Positions 1 to 7,819 of a stretch of 64,000 nt of DNA are shown in pieces. The stretch's first letter is position 1; every line of letters starts with the position of its first letter. A program made the translations under genes and the position numbers. Origin of the DNA: DATEDA01 sp963820965 (lineage in GTDB: Bacteria; Pseudomonadota; Gammaproteobacteria; Burkholderiales; SG8-39); contig CAWGCC010000017.1 in NCBI GenBank assembly GCA_963820965.1, positions 1-64,000 on the forward strand, written 5' to 3'. The notes under the pieces were generated by a model. It worked only from the letters and a program-made list of their open reading frames with translations, was not told where the DNA came from and made no database searches.

Positions 1-1
1 G

Positions 2-730
2 ATCGCCTACGGGCGCGGCGAGGCGGCGCAGTCCGAATCGAAGCCCGCGATCGGGCTGACGATGTTCGGCCTCACCACCCCGTGCGTGCAGGCGGTCACC
101 AAGCAGCTCGAGGAGCGCTACGACTGCCTCGTATTCCACGCCACCGGTACCGGGGGGCAATCGATGGAGAAGCTCGTCGACTCCGGGCTCCTCGCCGGCG
201 TGATCGACGTCACGACCACCGAGATCACCGACGAGCTCGTCGGCGGCGTGCTCTCGGCGGGACCGGGGCGACTCGACGCGATGATCCGCAATCGCATTCC
301 CTACGTCGGCTCGTGCGGTGCGCTCGACATGGTGAACTTTTGGGCGATGGCGACCGTGCCCGAGCGGTTCCGCAGCCGCCAGCTGCACCGGCACAACCAG
401 AACGTCACCCTGATGCGCACCACGCCGGAGGAAGCGGCGCGCATCGGGAAGTTCATCGTCGACAAGCTGAACCGCATGGAAGGGCCGCTGCGGTTCCTCA
501 TCCCCGAGGGCGGCGTGTCGGGCATCGACGCGCCCGACAAGCCGTTCTGGGACCCCGTCGCCGACAAGGCGCTCTTCGACGCGATCGCCGGGAGCTTCCG
601 CTCCGGCCCGAACCGGCGGCTCGTGCGGCTGCCGCACAACATCAACGACCCGGCGTTTGCCGACGCGCTGGTCGCCGCGTTCGACGAGATTGCCGAGGCC
701 CGCGCGGGCGCGCGGGCGTTGAGGATCTAG
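2..730 (+). CDS. Tm-1-like ATP-binding / UPF0261 family protein (5' end outside window)
   Basis: The reading frame is open from base 2, so the N-terminus lies upstream of the window and only about the last 240 residues are present. The sequence matches the C-terminal part of the UPF0261/Tm-1-like family: a Gly-rich stretch (GTGGQSMEKLVDSGLLAGV), a conserved ITDELVGG segment and a late segment FLIPEGGVSGIDAPDKPFW. In plants and fungi this domain is the first half of Tm-1-type proteins; the next gene encodes the TIM-barrel half, so the two probably act together. The biochemical role in bacteria is not settled. Family assignment is firm, function is not. Confidence 0.85.
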   Translation: MAYGRGEAAQSESKPAIGLTMFGLTTPCVQAVTKQLEERYDCLVFHATGTGGQSMEKLVDSGLLAGVIDVTTTEITDELVGGVLSAGPGRLDAMIRNRIPYVGSCGALDMVNFWAMATVPERFRSRQLHRHNQNVTLMRTTPEEAARIGKFIVDKLNRMEGPLRFLIPEGGVSGIDAPDKPFWDPVADKALFDAIAGSFRSGPNRRLVRLPHNINDPAFADALVAAFDEIAEARAGARALRI

Positions 731-829
731 TCCGATGAAACCGATGCCGAAGGCATCGCTTTCCCGACTTCGGGGAGCACGAGGGGGCGCCGCGAAGCGG
801 CTCTGCCCCCTCGTAGCGTGAGAACGACC

Positions 830-1660
830 ATGCCGAGAATCGCGCGCAAGCAGATCCTCGAGAAGTTCCGCGACATGATCGCGCACCGCGTGCCGATCAT
901 CGGCGGCGGCGCCGGCACCGGCCTCTCGGCGAAGTGCGAGGAGGCGGGCGGCATCGACCTCATCGTGATCTACAACTCCGGGCGCTACCGGATGGCCGGC
1001 CGCGGCTCGCTCGCCGGCCTGATGGCCTACGGCAACGCGAACGAGATCGTCGTCGACATGGCGCGCGAAGTGCTCCCGGTGGTGAAGAAGACGCCGGTGC
1101 TCGCCGGCGTGAACGGGACCGATCCCTTCATGATCGCCGATCACTTCCTGCGGCGGCTCGCCGACCTCGGGTTCTCGGGCATCCAGAACTTTCCGACGGT
1201 GGGCCTCTTCGACGGCGTCATTCGCGACCAGCTCGAGGAGACCGGCATGGGCTACGGGCTCGAGGTCGACGTTATCCGCGCGGCGCACGCGCTCGATCTG
1301 CTGACGACGCCGTACGTCTTCTCGGAGGCGAACGCGGCCGACATGGCGCGGGCGGGGGCCGACATCGTCGTGTGCCACCTGGGCCTCACCGCCGGCGGCG
1401 CGATCGGCGCCGAGACCGCGCTGAAGCTCGAGGACTGCGTCGATTCGATCAACCGCTGGGCGGCCGCGGCGCGCAAGGTCAACCCGGACGTGATCGTGCT
1501 CTGCCACGGCGGGCCGATCGCGCGCCCCGAGGACGCCGCCTACATCCTGAAGCACTGTCCGGAGTGCCATGGCTTCTACGGCGCCTCCAGCATGGAGCGG
1601 CTGCCGACCGAGGTGGCGCTGACCGAGACCACCCGCAAGTTCAAGGCCATCAGGCGATAA
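830..1660 (+). CDS. Phosphoenolpyruvate hydrolase-like TIM-barrel protein (Tm-1 C-terminal partner)
   Basis: The protein of about 276 residues belongs to the PEP hydrolase-like/TIM-barrel family, seen in motifs such as IIGGGAGTGLSAKCEEAGG near the N-terminus, LPVVKKTPVLAGVNGTDPF in the middle and FYGASSMERLPTE near the end. It follows the UPF0261 gene on the same strand after a roughly 90-base spacer, the usual neighbourhood for this pair. I chose ATG at 830 because homologues begin MPRIARKQ; an in-frame GTG at 818 would add four residues. The family resembles isocitrate lyase/PEP mutase barrels by fold; the actual substrate is not known from sequence. Confidence 0.85.
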   Translation: MPRIARKQILEKFRDMIAHRVPIIGGGAGTGLSAKCEEAGGIDLIVIYNSGRYRMAGRGSLAGLMAYGNANEIVVDMAREVLPVVKKTPVLAGVNGTDPFMIADHFLRRLADLGFSGIQNFPTVGLFDGVIRDQLEETGMGYGLEVDVIRAAHALDLLTTPYVFSEANAADMARAGADIVVCHLGLTAGGAIGAETALKLEDCVDSINRWAAAARKVNPDVIVLCHGGPIARPEDAAYILKHCPECHGFYGASSMERLPTEVALTETTRKFKAIRR

Positions 1661-1687
1661 GGCAAACGAAGCACGGAGGAGACCATC

Positions 1688-3409
1688 ATGACCGGCGCCC
1701 AATTCGGAACTTTCATCCTGGGCTTGATCGTCGTCGCGATCGTCGTCGCGATCGTCGTCTGGCTGCTGCACTGGCTGTATCTCCGCTCGTCCAAGGAGCG
1801 GGCGTTCGTGCGCACCGGCCTCGGCGGGCAGAAGGTGGTGATGAACGGCGGCGCGTTCGTGCTGCCGATCGTCCACGAGGTGATCCCGGTCAACATGAAC
1901 ACGCTGCGGCTGGAGGTGGCGCGCGGCCGCGACCGGGCGCTGATCACCAAGGACCGGATGCGGGTCGACGTGCAGGCGGAGTTCTACGTGCGGGTGCAGG
2001 CCGTGGTCGACTCGATCGCAGCCGCCGCGCAGACGCTCGGCCAGCGCACGATGCAGCCCGAGGCGCTCGGCGAGCTGGTCGAGGGCAAGTTCGTCGACGC
2101 GCTGCGCACCGTCGCGGCCGAGATGACGATGGAGGAGATGCACGAGAAGCGCGGCGAGTACGTGAAGCGCGTGCGACACGTCGTCGCCGCGGACCTGCTG
2201 CAGAACGGCCTCGAGCTCGAGACGGTCTCGCTCACCCAGCTCGACCAGACGGCGATGGAGTTCTTCAACCCGTCGAACGCGTTCGACGCCGAAGGCCTGA
2301 CCCAGCTCACCGAGCAGATCGAGCGCCGCAAGAAGGTGCGGAACGACATCGAGCAGGACACGATGATCCAGATCCGCAACAAGAACCTCGAGACCGAGCG
2401 CCAGGCGCTCGACATCGACCGCGACCTCGAGTACGCGCGGCTCGAGCAGGAACGCGAGCTCGAAGTGACGCGGGCGGGGCAGCGCGCCGAGGTGGCGCGC
2501 GAGCGCGCGCAGAAGGAGCAGGAGGCCGAGCGCGCACAGATCAGCTCGCGCGAGGCGATCGACCGGGCCAGGATCGCGTCCGAGCGTGCGGTCGAGGAGG
2601 AACGGATCGGGCGCGAACGCGACATCCAGTCGCTGGAGATCGAGCGTCGGCAGGCGATCGAGCTGGCGGACCAGCATCGGGCGATCGCGGTGGCCCAGCA
2701 GTCGAAGGCCCAATCCGAAGCGCAGGCCGCAGCGGATAAGGCGCGCGCGCTCGCCGCGACCGAGGAGGAGCGCGTGTTCACCGCGCGCGAGACCGAGATG
2801 GCCGAGCGGCGCAAGCGCATCGAGCTGATCAACGCGTCGCAGGAGGCCGAGCGGGAGGCGCTGCGGCTCAAGGTCGCGGCGCAGGCCGAGAACGCGGCCT
2901 CCGCCGACCGCGGCGCGGCGGTGCGCGCCGAGGCCGAGGCCGAGGCCGACTCGGAGAAGATCCGCGCGGTGGCGGCGCGGATCCGGCACGAGGTGGAGGC
3001 CGAGGGGCAGCGCCTGATGAACCAGGCGGCGAACATCCTGACGCCCGAGGCGCGGATGTCCGCGATGCGGCTCAAGCTGATCGACAACCTCGAGGCGATC
3101 ATCCGCGAGTCGGCGAAGCCGCTGGAGCGGATCGAGGGCATCAAGATCCTGCAGGTCGACGGGCTGGGCGGCGGGGGCGGCCGGTCGGAGGGCTTCGACG
3201 GCAGCGGCGGCGGCAGCTTCGCCGACAACGTCGTCAACTCGGCGCTCCGCTACCGTGCGCAGGCGCCGCTCGTCGACCAGCTCCTGCGCGAGATCGGCAT
3301 CGAGGGCGGCGACGTCGGCAAGCTCGCGCGCGGGCTGCTCGAGCGGCAGGGCGGCGGCGCGCCGGCGCTCGCCGGTGCGCCCGGCGGGGGCGCAGGCGAG
3401 CGCGAGTAG
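1688..3409 (+). CDS. Flotillin-like SPFH/Band 7 family protein
   Basis: The 573-residue protein has an N-terminal membrane segment (residues about 8-28, rich in Ile and Val), an SPFH/Band 7 domain (about 40-230) and a long Glu/Arg/Ala-rich coiled coil (about 235-450) with EAEAEADSEK-type repeats, then a Gly-rich linker and a short C-terminal domain. This is the layout of bacterial flotillins (YqiK/FloA-like scaffolds), which oligomerise at the inner membrane and organise membrane protein domains. A GGAGG ribosome site lies just before the start. Bacterial flotillins are often paired with an NfeD protein, which is absent here; the downstream neighbours are SRPBCC genes instead. Confidence 0.9.
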   Translation: MTGAQFGTFILGLIVVAIVVAIVVWLLHWLYLRSSKERAFVRTGLGGQKVVMNGGAFVLPIVHEVIPVNMNTLRLEVARGRDRALITKDRMRVDVQAEFYVRVQAVVDSIAAAAQTLGQRTMQPEALGELVEGKFVDALRTVAAEMTMEEMHEKRGEYVKRVRHVVAADLLQNGLELETVSLTQLDQTAMEFFNPSNAFDAEGLTQLTEQIERRKKVRNDIEQDTMIQIRNKNLETERQALDIDRDLEYARLEQERELEVTRAGQRAEVARERAQKEQEAERAQISSREAIDRARIASERAVEEERIGRERDIQSLEIERRQAIELADQHRAIAVAQQSKAQSEAQAAADKARALAATEEERVFTARETEMAERRKRIELINASQEAEREALRLKVAAQAENAASADRGAAVRAEAEAEADSEKIRAVAARIRHEVEAEGQRLMNQAANILTPEARMSAMRLKLIDNLEAIIRESAKPLERIEGIKILQVDGLGGGGGRSEGFDGSGGGSFADNVVNSALRYRAQAPLVDQLLREIGIEGGDVGKLARGLLERQGGGAPALAGAPGGGAGERE

Positions 3410-3416
3410 ATGCCAG

Positions 3417-3443
3417 TCATTCCGGCGGAAGCCGGAATCCGGG
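3417..3443. repeat. Palindromic intergenic repeat of the ATTCCGGC type
   Basis: Between the flotillin stop and the SRPBCC start lies a perfect hairpin: ATTCCGGC (3419-3426), loop GGAA, GCCGGAAT (3431-3438). Short elements of this type (GTCATTCC...GGAATCC) are common dispersed intergenic repeats in proteobacteria. There is no T-tract, so it is not a standard terminator, though it could stabilise the upstream transcript end. Confidence 0.6.
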
Positions 3444-3456
3444 AACCCGAGCACAC

Positions 3457-3891
3457 ATGATCAAGGTCTACACCTCGAGCATCATCGAGGCTCCGGCGGA
3501 TGCCGTCTGGGCGCAGATCCGCGACTTCAACGGCCTGCCGAAGTGGACGCCGTTCGTCGCCGAGTCGCGGATCGAGGGTGGGCTGCCCGCGGACAAGGTC
3601 GGCTGCGTTCGCAACTTCCGGCTGAAGGACGGCGGCGTCATTCGCGAGCAGCTGCTCACGCTCTCGGATTACGACTTCCAGTGCACCTACTCGATCCTGG
3701 AGAGCCCCATGGGCGTCGAGAACTACGTGGCGACGCTCAAGCTCACGCCGGTCACCGACGGCAATCGCACCTTCGCCGAGTGGTCGGCGGAGTTCGACTG
3801 TGCGCCCGAGCGCGAGCACGCGCTCGCCCAGCAGATCGGGCAGGGCGTGTTCCAGGCCGCTTTCAACTCGCTCAAGGCACTGGTTCGTTGA
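3457..3891 (+). CDS. SRPBCC family protein (polyketide cyclase/START-like fold)
   Basis: The 144-residue protein is a single SRPBCC domain: it opens MIKVYTSSIIEAP, followed by the family hallmark VWAQIRDFNGLPKW and a later VGCVRNFRLKDGG segment. Such proteins form a hydrophobic ligand cavity and bind or modify small lipophilic compounds. The next gene starts with a close relative of this domain and overlaps this stop codon by four bases, so the two are translationally coupled. The two domains share VGCVRNF, REQLL, LSD and VTDGNRTF, pointing to a local duplication. The ligand is unknown. Confidence 0.85.
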   Translation: MIKVYTSSIIEAPADAVWAQIRDFNGLPKWTPFVAESRIEGGLPADKVGCVRNFRLKDGGVIREQLLTLSDYDFQCTYSILESPMGVENYVATLKLTPVTDGNRTFAEWSAEFDCAPEREHALAQQIGQGVFQAAFNSLKALVR

Positions 3892-5348
3892 TCAAGGTCA
3901 CCAGGTCGGCCGTAATCGATGCCCCGATCGAGCGCGTATGGGCGGTGCTGCGCGACTTCAACAGCCACACCGCCTGGCACCCGATCGTCGCCGAATCCGC
4001 CATCGAGAACGGCGAGCCGTCCGATCAGGTCGGCTGCGTGCGCAACTTCACGCTGCGGGACGGCAATCACATCCGGGAGCAGCTCCTCGCGCTCTCCGAC
4101 GAGGACCACGTCTCGACGTACTGCATCCTCGACGCGACGCTCCCGATGCAGCGCTACGTCGCGACCGTGCAGCTCAAGCGCGTGACCGACGGCAATCGCA
4201 CCTTCTGGCACTGGCAGTCGACTTTTGCCGCCCCGCGCGGACGCGAGCGCGAGTTCGCCGAGCTGGTCGGCAAGGGCGTTTACGAAGCCGGCTTCGAGGG
4301 CTTGCGCACCCATCTGCGACAGCGGCGTGCCGAGGCCGCCCCGGCGCCGCGGCGATCGGCCCGCGGCGCGATCCGCTGCAACGCCATCGTGATCGACCGG
4401 CACGGCGGCGCCGATGAGCTGAAGCTGCGGGAGATCGACGTTCCGCCGCCCGGCCCGGGCGAGGCGCGGCTGCGGCAGACGGCGATCGGGGTGAACTACA
4501 TCGACGTCTACGTGCGAACGGGCATCTATCCCCTGCTCTCTCCGCCCGGCGTGCCGGGCATGGAGGCCGCGGGCGAGGTGATCGACGTCGGCGAGGGCGT
4601 CACGGGAATCCTGCCAGGCGACCGCGTCGCCTACGCCTGCCCGCCGGTCGGCGCCTACGCGCAGTACCGGACGCTGAAGGCGGACCAGCTCGTCGTGCTG
4701 CCCGACGCCGTCGGCGACGAGGCGGCCGCCGCGCTGATGCTGAAGGGCATGAGCGCGGAGTACCTTGTTCGCCGCGTGTACCGCGTGCAGCGCGGAGACT
4801 TCGTGCTCGTGCACTCGGCCGCCGGCGGGGTCGGGCTTCTCCTCTGCCAGTGGGCGAAGCACCTTGGCGCGACGGTGATCGGGACCGTGTCGACCGAAGC
4901 GAAAGCGCGCGCTGCCCGCGCCGCGGGTTGCGATCATCCGATCGTCACGGCACAGGACGACTTCGTCGCCCGCACCCGCGAGCTCACCGGCGGCCGCGGC
5001 GCGAACGTGGTGTACGACGCGGTCGGCAAGGACACGCTCGCGGGCTCGCTCGAGGCGCTCGCGACGCCGGGGCACCTCGTGAGCTACGGGCAGTCTTCCG
5101 GGAGCCCCGAGCCGCCGCCGCTCCCGCTGCTCTCGGCGAAGTCGGCGACGTTCTCGCGGCCGGTGCTCTTCCACTACACCGCCGATCCGGCGTTGTTGCG
5201 CGAGATGGCCGGCAACGCGTTCGACCTCGTCACGCGCGGCGTGCTGCGGGTCGAGATCGGCCAGCGCTACCCGCTCGCCGAGGCGGCACGCGCACACCGC
5301 GAGCTCGAAGCGCGGCGGACGATAGGCGCGAGCGTTCTGCTGCCCTAA
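3888..5348 (+). CDS. Fusion: SRPBCC domain + zinc-independent quinone oxidoreductase
   Basis: A single open frame of about 486 residues begins with a TTG codon that overlaps the previous stop. Residues 1-145 are an SRPBCC domain (MIKVTRSAVIDAPIERVW at the start); a short Ala/Pro/Arg linker follows; the rest is an MDR-superfamily NADPH:quinone reductase, with NYIDVYVRTGIYP, the GMEAAGEV segment, and the nucleotide-binding motif SAAGGVGLL. The reductase domain normally starts at its own Met, but here that position reads CNAIVIDRHGG with no start codon and no stop between domains, so a true fusion is likely. The start is chosen by similarity to the upstream SRPBCC gene. A missed frameshift or sequencing error at the linker is the main alternative. 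Confidence 0.8.
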   Translation: MIKVTRSAVIDAPIERVWAVLRDFNSHTAWHPIVAESAIENGEPSDQVGCVRNFTLRDGNHIREQLLALSDEDHVSTYCILDATLPMQRYVATVQLKRVTDGNRTFWHWQSTFAAPRGREREFAELVGKGVYEAGFEGLRTHLRQRRAEAAPAPRRSARGAIRCNAIVIDRHGGADELKLREIDVPPPGPGEARLRQTAIGVNYIDVYVRTGIYPLLSPPGVPGMEAAGEVIDVGEGVTGILPGDRVAYACPPVGAYAQYRTLKADQLVVLPDAVGDEAAAALMLKGMSAEYLVRRVYRVQRGDFVLVHSAAGGVGLLLCQWAKHLGATVIGTVSTEAKARAARAAGCDHPIVTAQDDFVARTRELTGGRGANVVYDAVGKDTLAGSLEALATPGHLVSYGQSSGSPEPPPLPLLSAKSATFSRPVLFHYTADPALLREMAGNAFDLVTRGVLRVEIGQRYPLAEAARAHRELEARRTIGASVLLP

Positions 5349-5391
5349 CCCGGCGCTATACTGGCCGCCTTCGCCGCAGGGGACCACCCAT

Positions 5392-6138
5392 ATGAACCAG
5401 CTCGACTTCAGGGGCCGCACGGCCATCGTCACCGGCGGTGCTGCCGGCATCGGGCTTGCGATCGTGAAGCGCCTGCTCGACTCGGGCGCGACGGTGCGGA
5501 TCTGGGACCGCGACCGCAAGGTGCTCGACCAGGCGGTCTCGTCGCTCCCCGGTCCGGTGAGCGGCGCGACGGTCGACGTGACCGAGGCGCCCGTCGTCAC
5601 CAAGGCAGTGGACGACGCGGTCCGCGATCTCGGCAGGATCGACGTGCTCGTCAACAACGCCGGCATCGCCGGCCTGAACGCGCCGACGGTCGACTACCCG
5701 GTCGAGGAATGGGAGCGGGTGCTCAAGGTGAACCTCACGAGTCAGTTCCTCTGCTGCCGCGCGGTCGCGCCACATATGGTGAAGCAGCAGTACGGCCGCA
5801 TCGTGAACGTCGCGTCGATCGCCGGCAAGGAAGGCAACCCGAGCGCGGTCGCCTATTCCGCATCGAAGGCTGGCGTCATCTCGCTCACCAAGTCGCTCGG
5901 CAAGGAGCTCGCGCAGACCGGCGTGCTGGTGAACTGCGTGACCCCCGCCGCGGCGAAGACCGCGATCTTCGACCAGATGACGCAACAGCACATCGACTAC
6001 ATGCTGTCGAAGATCCCGATGAACCGGTTCGTGACGGTCGAGGAGGTCGCTTCGCTCGTGTGCTGGCTCGCCTCGGCAGACTGCTCCTTCTCGACCAGCG
6101 CCGTGTTCGACATCTCCGGCGGGCGGGCCACCTATTAG
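5392..6138 (+). CDS. SDR family NAD(P)-dependent oxidoreductase (FabG-like)
   Basis: The 248-residue classical short-chain dehydrogenase has the cofactor motif TGGAAGIG (residues about 14-21), the NNAG motif near residue 88, a catalytic Ser in NVASIAG and the YSASK active-site motif. The product fits a 3-oxoacyl reductase or a sugar or alcohol dehydrogenase; the substrate cannot be named. It stands 43 bases after the oxidoreductase fusion in the same direction, with AGGGGA ahead of the ATG, so it may belong to the same transcript. A broken gene fragment follows it. Confidence 0.88.
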   Translation: MNQLDFRGRTAIVTGGAAGIGLAIVKRLLDSGATVRIWDRDRKVLDQAVSSLPGPVSGATVDVTEAPVVTKAVDDAVRDLGRIDVLVNNAGIAGLNAPTVDYPVEEWERVLKVNLTSQFLCCRAVAPHMVKQQYGRIVNVASIAGKEGNPSAVAYSASKAGVISLTKSLGKELAQTGVLVNCVTPAAAKTAIFDQMTQQHIDYMLSKIPMNRFVTVEEVASLVCWLASADCSFSTSAVFDISGGRATY

Positions 6139-6152
6139 CAGGACCCGCCTCC

Positions 6153-6306
6153 CAGGTCCGCGACCGGCTCCATCAGATCGAGGTCACGTCGTGCGTCTCC
6201 CCCAACGCGGTGCCCGCGCTCGCCGACGCCGAAGCGGTGATGGCCGGCGTCACACGCAATCCGCAGGTCAACCAGGTCGCGCTGGTCGCGAACCCGGAGT
6301 GGTGCC
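6153..6306 (+). pseudogene. Remnant of a hydroxymethylglutaryl-CoA lyase-like gene
   Basis: A short frame reads IEVTSCVSPNAVPALADAE followed by AVMAGVTRNPQVNQVALV and then NPEW. This matches the internal segment of HMG-CoA lyases (IEVTSFVSPK..PQLADA..V, then a Val/Leu-Pro-Asn strand). There is no start, no complete barrel, and the match fades after about 6306. It is an internal fragment of a degraded or deleted gene sitting directly after the SDR. Seen: the motif string; inferred: the family, from memory of the conserved core. Confidence 0.6.
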
Positions 6307-6504
6307 GAGCGCGCGGTCGCGGCACCGCGTCCGGCCTACCGGCACTCGTCGGTACCGATGTCCCCGGACCGGTGATGAAGGCCGGGAAAAGCACCCGCTG
6401 CCCGCGGAGCCGCGCTGAGCACCTGGCTGCGAACCGGGGCGTTTCCCAACGAGATCAATCGTCAGCAGTATGCCTGTGACCAGGGTGTGACCGCGACGTC
6501 GCCG

Positions 6505-6536
6505 CGGGACTCCGGCCGGGCAATTCCCGTTTTTTT
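6505..6536 (+). terminator. Possible intrinsic terminator
   Basis: CGGGA (6505-6509) pairs with TCCCG (6525-6529) and is followed at once by seven T (6530-6536). The loop contains the self-complementary CCGGCCGG. It would end rightward transcripts from the SDR region. The short outer stem makes it a moderate candidate. Confidence 0.45.
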
Positions 6537-6654
6537 GGCGCCCGCGCCGACGGCAGGATCCGGCGGACACTCAGAAATCAATTCGAAATAAGCTTATGCC
6601 GCCGCCGGCATGGCCCCCGCTCAGGATTCTGCCGACGGCGCCTTTTCGCCAAAT

Positions 6655-7356
6655 TCAGCTCGCCAATTTCACACCTTTGGCGGCCTTTTGAATGAGGGCC
6701 GCCACCGCTTCTGGCTTCGACACGTAAATCGCGTGACTGCCCTTAGCCTCGACAACCGTCGCGCCCGCGCGCTTGGACATGAACTGCTGGGCCGCGGGGG
6801 GAATCATCTTGTCCTCGGTTGCGACCAAGTACCAACTCGGCTTGGTCTTCCACGCCGGTTCGCTGATTGTGCCGTTGAGGGCCTCCACGCCCCAGGGAAC
6901 CTGCGAATTGGCCATGAACTCGGCCTTTTCTTTGGCCACGTCTCCGGCGAAGGAAGCGGCGAACTTTGCCTTATCCAGAGATAGATAGCCGTCCTGCGGG
7001 GCCAGTATTGGCGGGACGGGCGCGCCGGGCGGCGGATCCTTAATGAGCGCGGCCACGGACTCCCCTTTGTCCGGAGCAAAAGCCGCGATATAGACAAGCC
7101 CCGCGACCGTGGGGTCGTTGCCGGCCTCTGTGATCACCACCCCGCCATAGGAGTGACCGACGAGAATGACGGGCTCTTTCTGCCCCGCGAGGATGCGCTT
7201 CGTGGCCGCCACGTCGTCAGCCAGGGATGACGTCGGGTTCTGGACGATGCTCACGTTGTAACCGTCCTTCCTCAGGATCTTGTAGACGTCCTCCCAACCG
7301 GAGCCGTCGACGAAACCACCGTGAACAAGAACCACAGCCACTGCCATATCAGCCAT
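6655..7356 (-). CDS. Alpha/beta hydrolase (esterase-like)
   Basis: The 233-residue protein is an alpha/beta hydrolase: the oxyanion segment VLVHGGFVDGSGW near the N-terminus, the nucleophile elbow GHSYGG (Ser about residue 70), an acidic residue in ATEDKMIPP, and a terminal His in GSHAIYVSKP. The family resembles plant salicylate-esterase-like hydrolases that are common in soil bacteria. It has a strong ribosome site (AAAGGAGA, 7 bases before the ATG). Its codons use more A/T at third positions than neighbouring genes and it is flanked by non-coding or broken sequence on both sides, which suggests acquisition by transfer. Confidence 0.88.
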   Translation of the reverse strand: MADMAVAVVLVHGGFVDGSGWEDVYKILRKDGYNVSIVQNPTSSLADDVAATKRILAGQKEPVILVGHSYGGVVITEAGNDPTVAGLVYIAAFAPDKGESVAALIKDPPPGAPVPPILAPQDGYLSLDKAKFAASFAGDVAKEKAEFMANSQVPWGVEALNGTISEPAWKTKPSWYLVATEDKMIPPAAQQFMSKRAGATVVEAKGSHAIYVSKPEAVAALIQKAAKGVKLAS

Positions 7357-7819
7357 GATGAATCTCCTTTCTCCAACAAGCGCTCACAAGCAGCGGATCC
7401 GAAATGAGCGCAAAAATGCAAGGGCCAACGACTTGCCATAAGCCTCCGGACAGTTGTTAGCGCTCGCTGTCGGAATGGGCTCGCTTCGAACAGGTACCAG
7501 ACTCGCCGCTCCGCTTCCGCGCTGGCCACGTCACCATACTCCTCGCACAGGGCGCGCGTCCATTGAGGGTTTGCGGAGGAACTGGGCATGCAATCCCCCT
7601 GCTAGCGTGGCCTGGTCGAATGACAGCAGTGGGTGGTCGTATTAGGGGGTCGTGGGTTCATCATCGGGGTGTGGGCGTCGGGGGGCTTGTTCACGGCGCT
7701 GCTGCTGCGCCGGCTCCTGCCGCGCGCTCGGCCGCCATTGCTATTCGGTGCCCCGCGGCAGGTGGACAGCCGCGCGAGGCCTGCGGCACCATATGCGTCG
7801 AACCGAAAGGACCGCAGCC
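7357..7819. other. Intergenic region, divergent hydrolase / dioxygenase, with a 17-bp repeat
   Basis: I find no supported gene in these 463 bases. They must hold the promoter of the leftward hydrolase and of the rightward dioxygenase. A 17-base stretch at 7644-7660 (AGGGGGTCGTGGGTTCA) is repeated exactly at 10157-10173, where it forms part of a tRNA-like 3' end. Confidence 0.5.

Noticed and set aside
934..2739. Long Arg/Gly-rich frames overlapping the flotillin and other GC-rich genes
   Set aside because: Shadows of real genes: extreme Arg/Ala/Gly content and no recognisable motifs.
7272..7589. Leftward 105-codon frame upstream of the alpha/beta hydrolase
   Set aside because: Overlaps the hydrolase in another frame, no family pattern, composition not convincing; could be a fragment of an older gene but unsupported.
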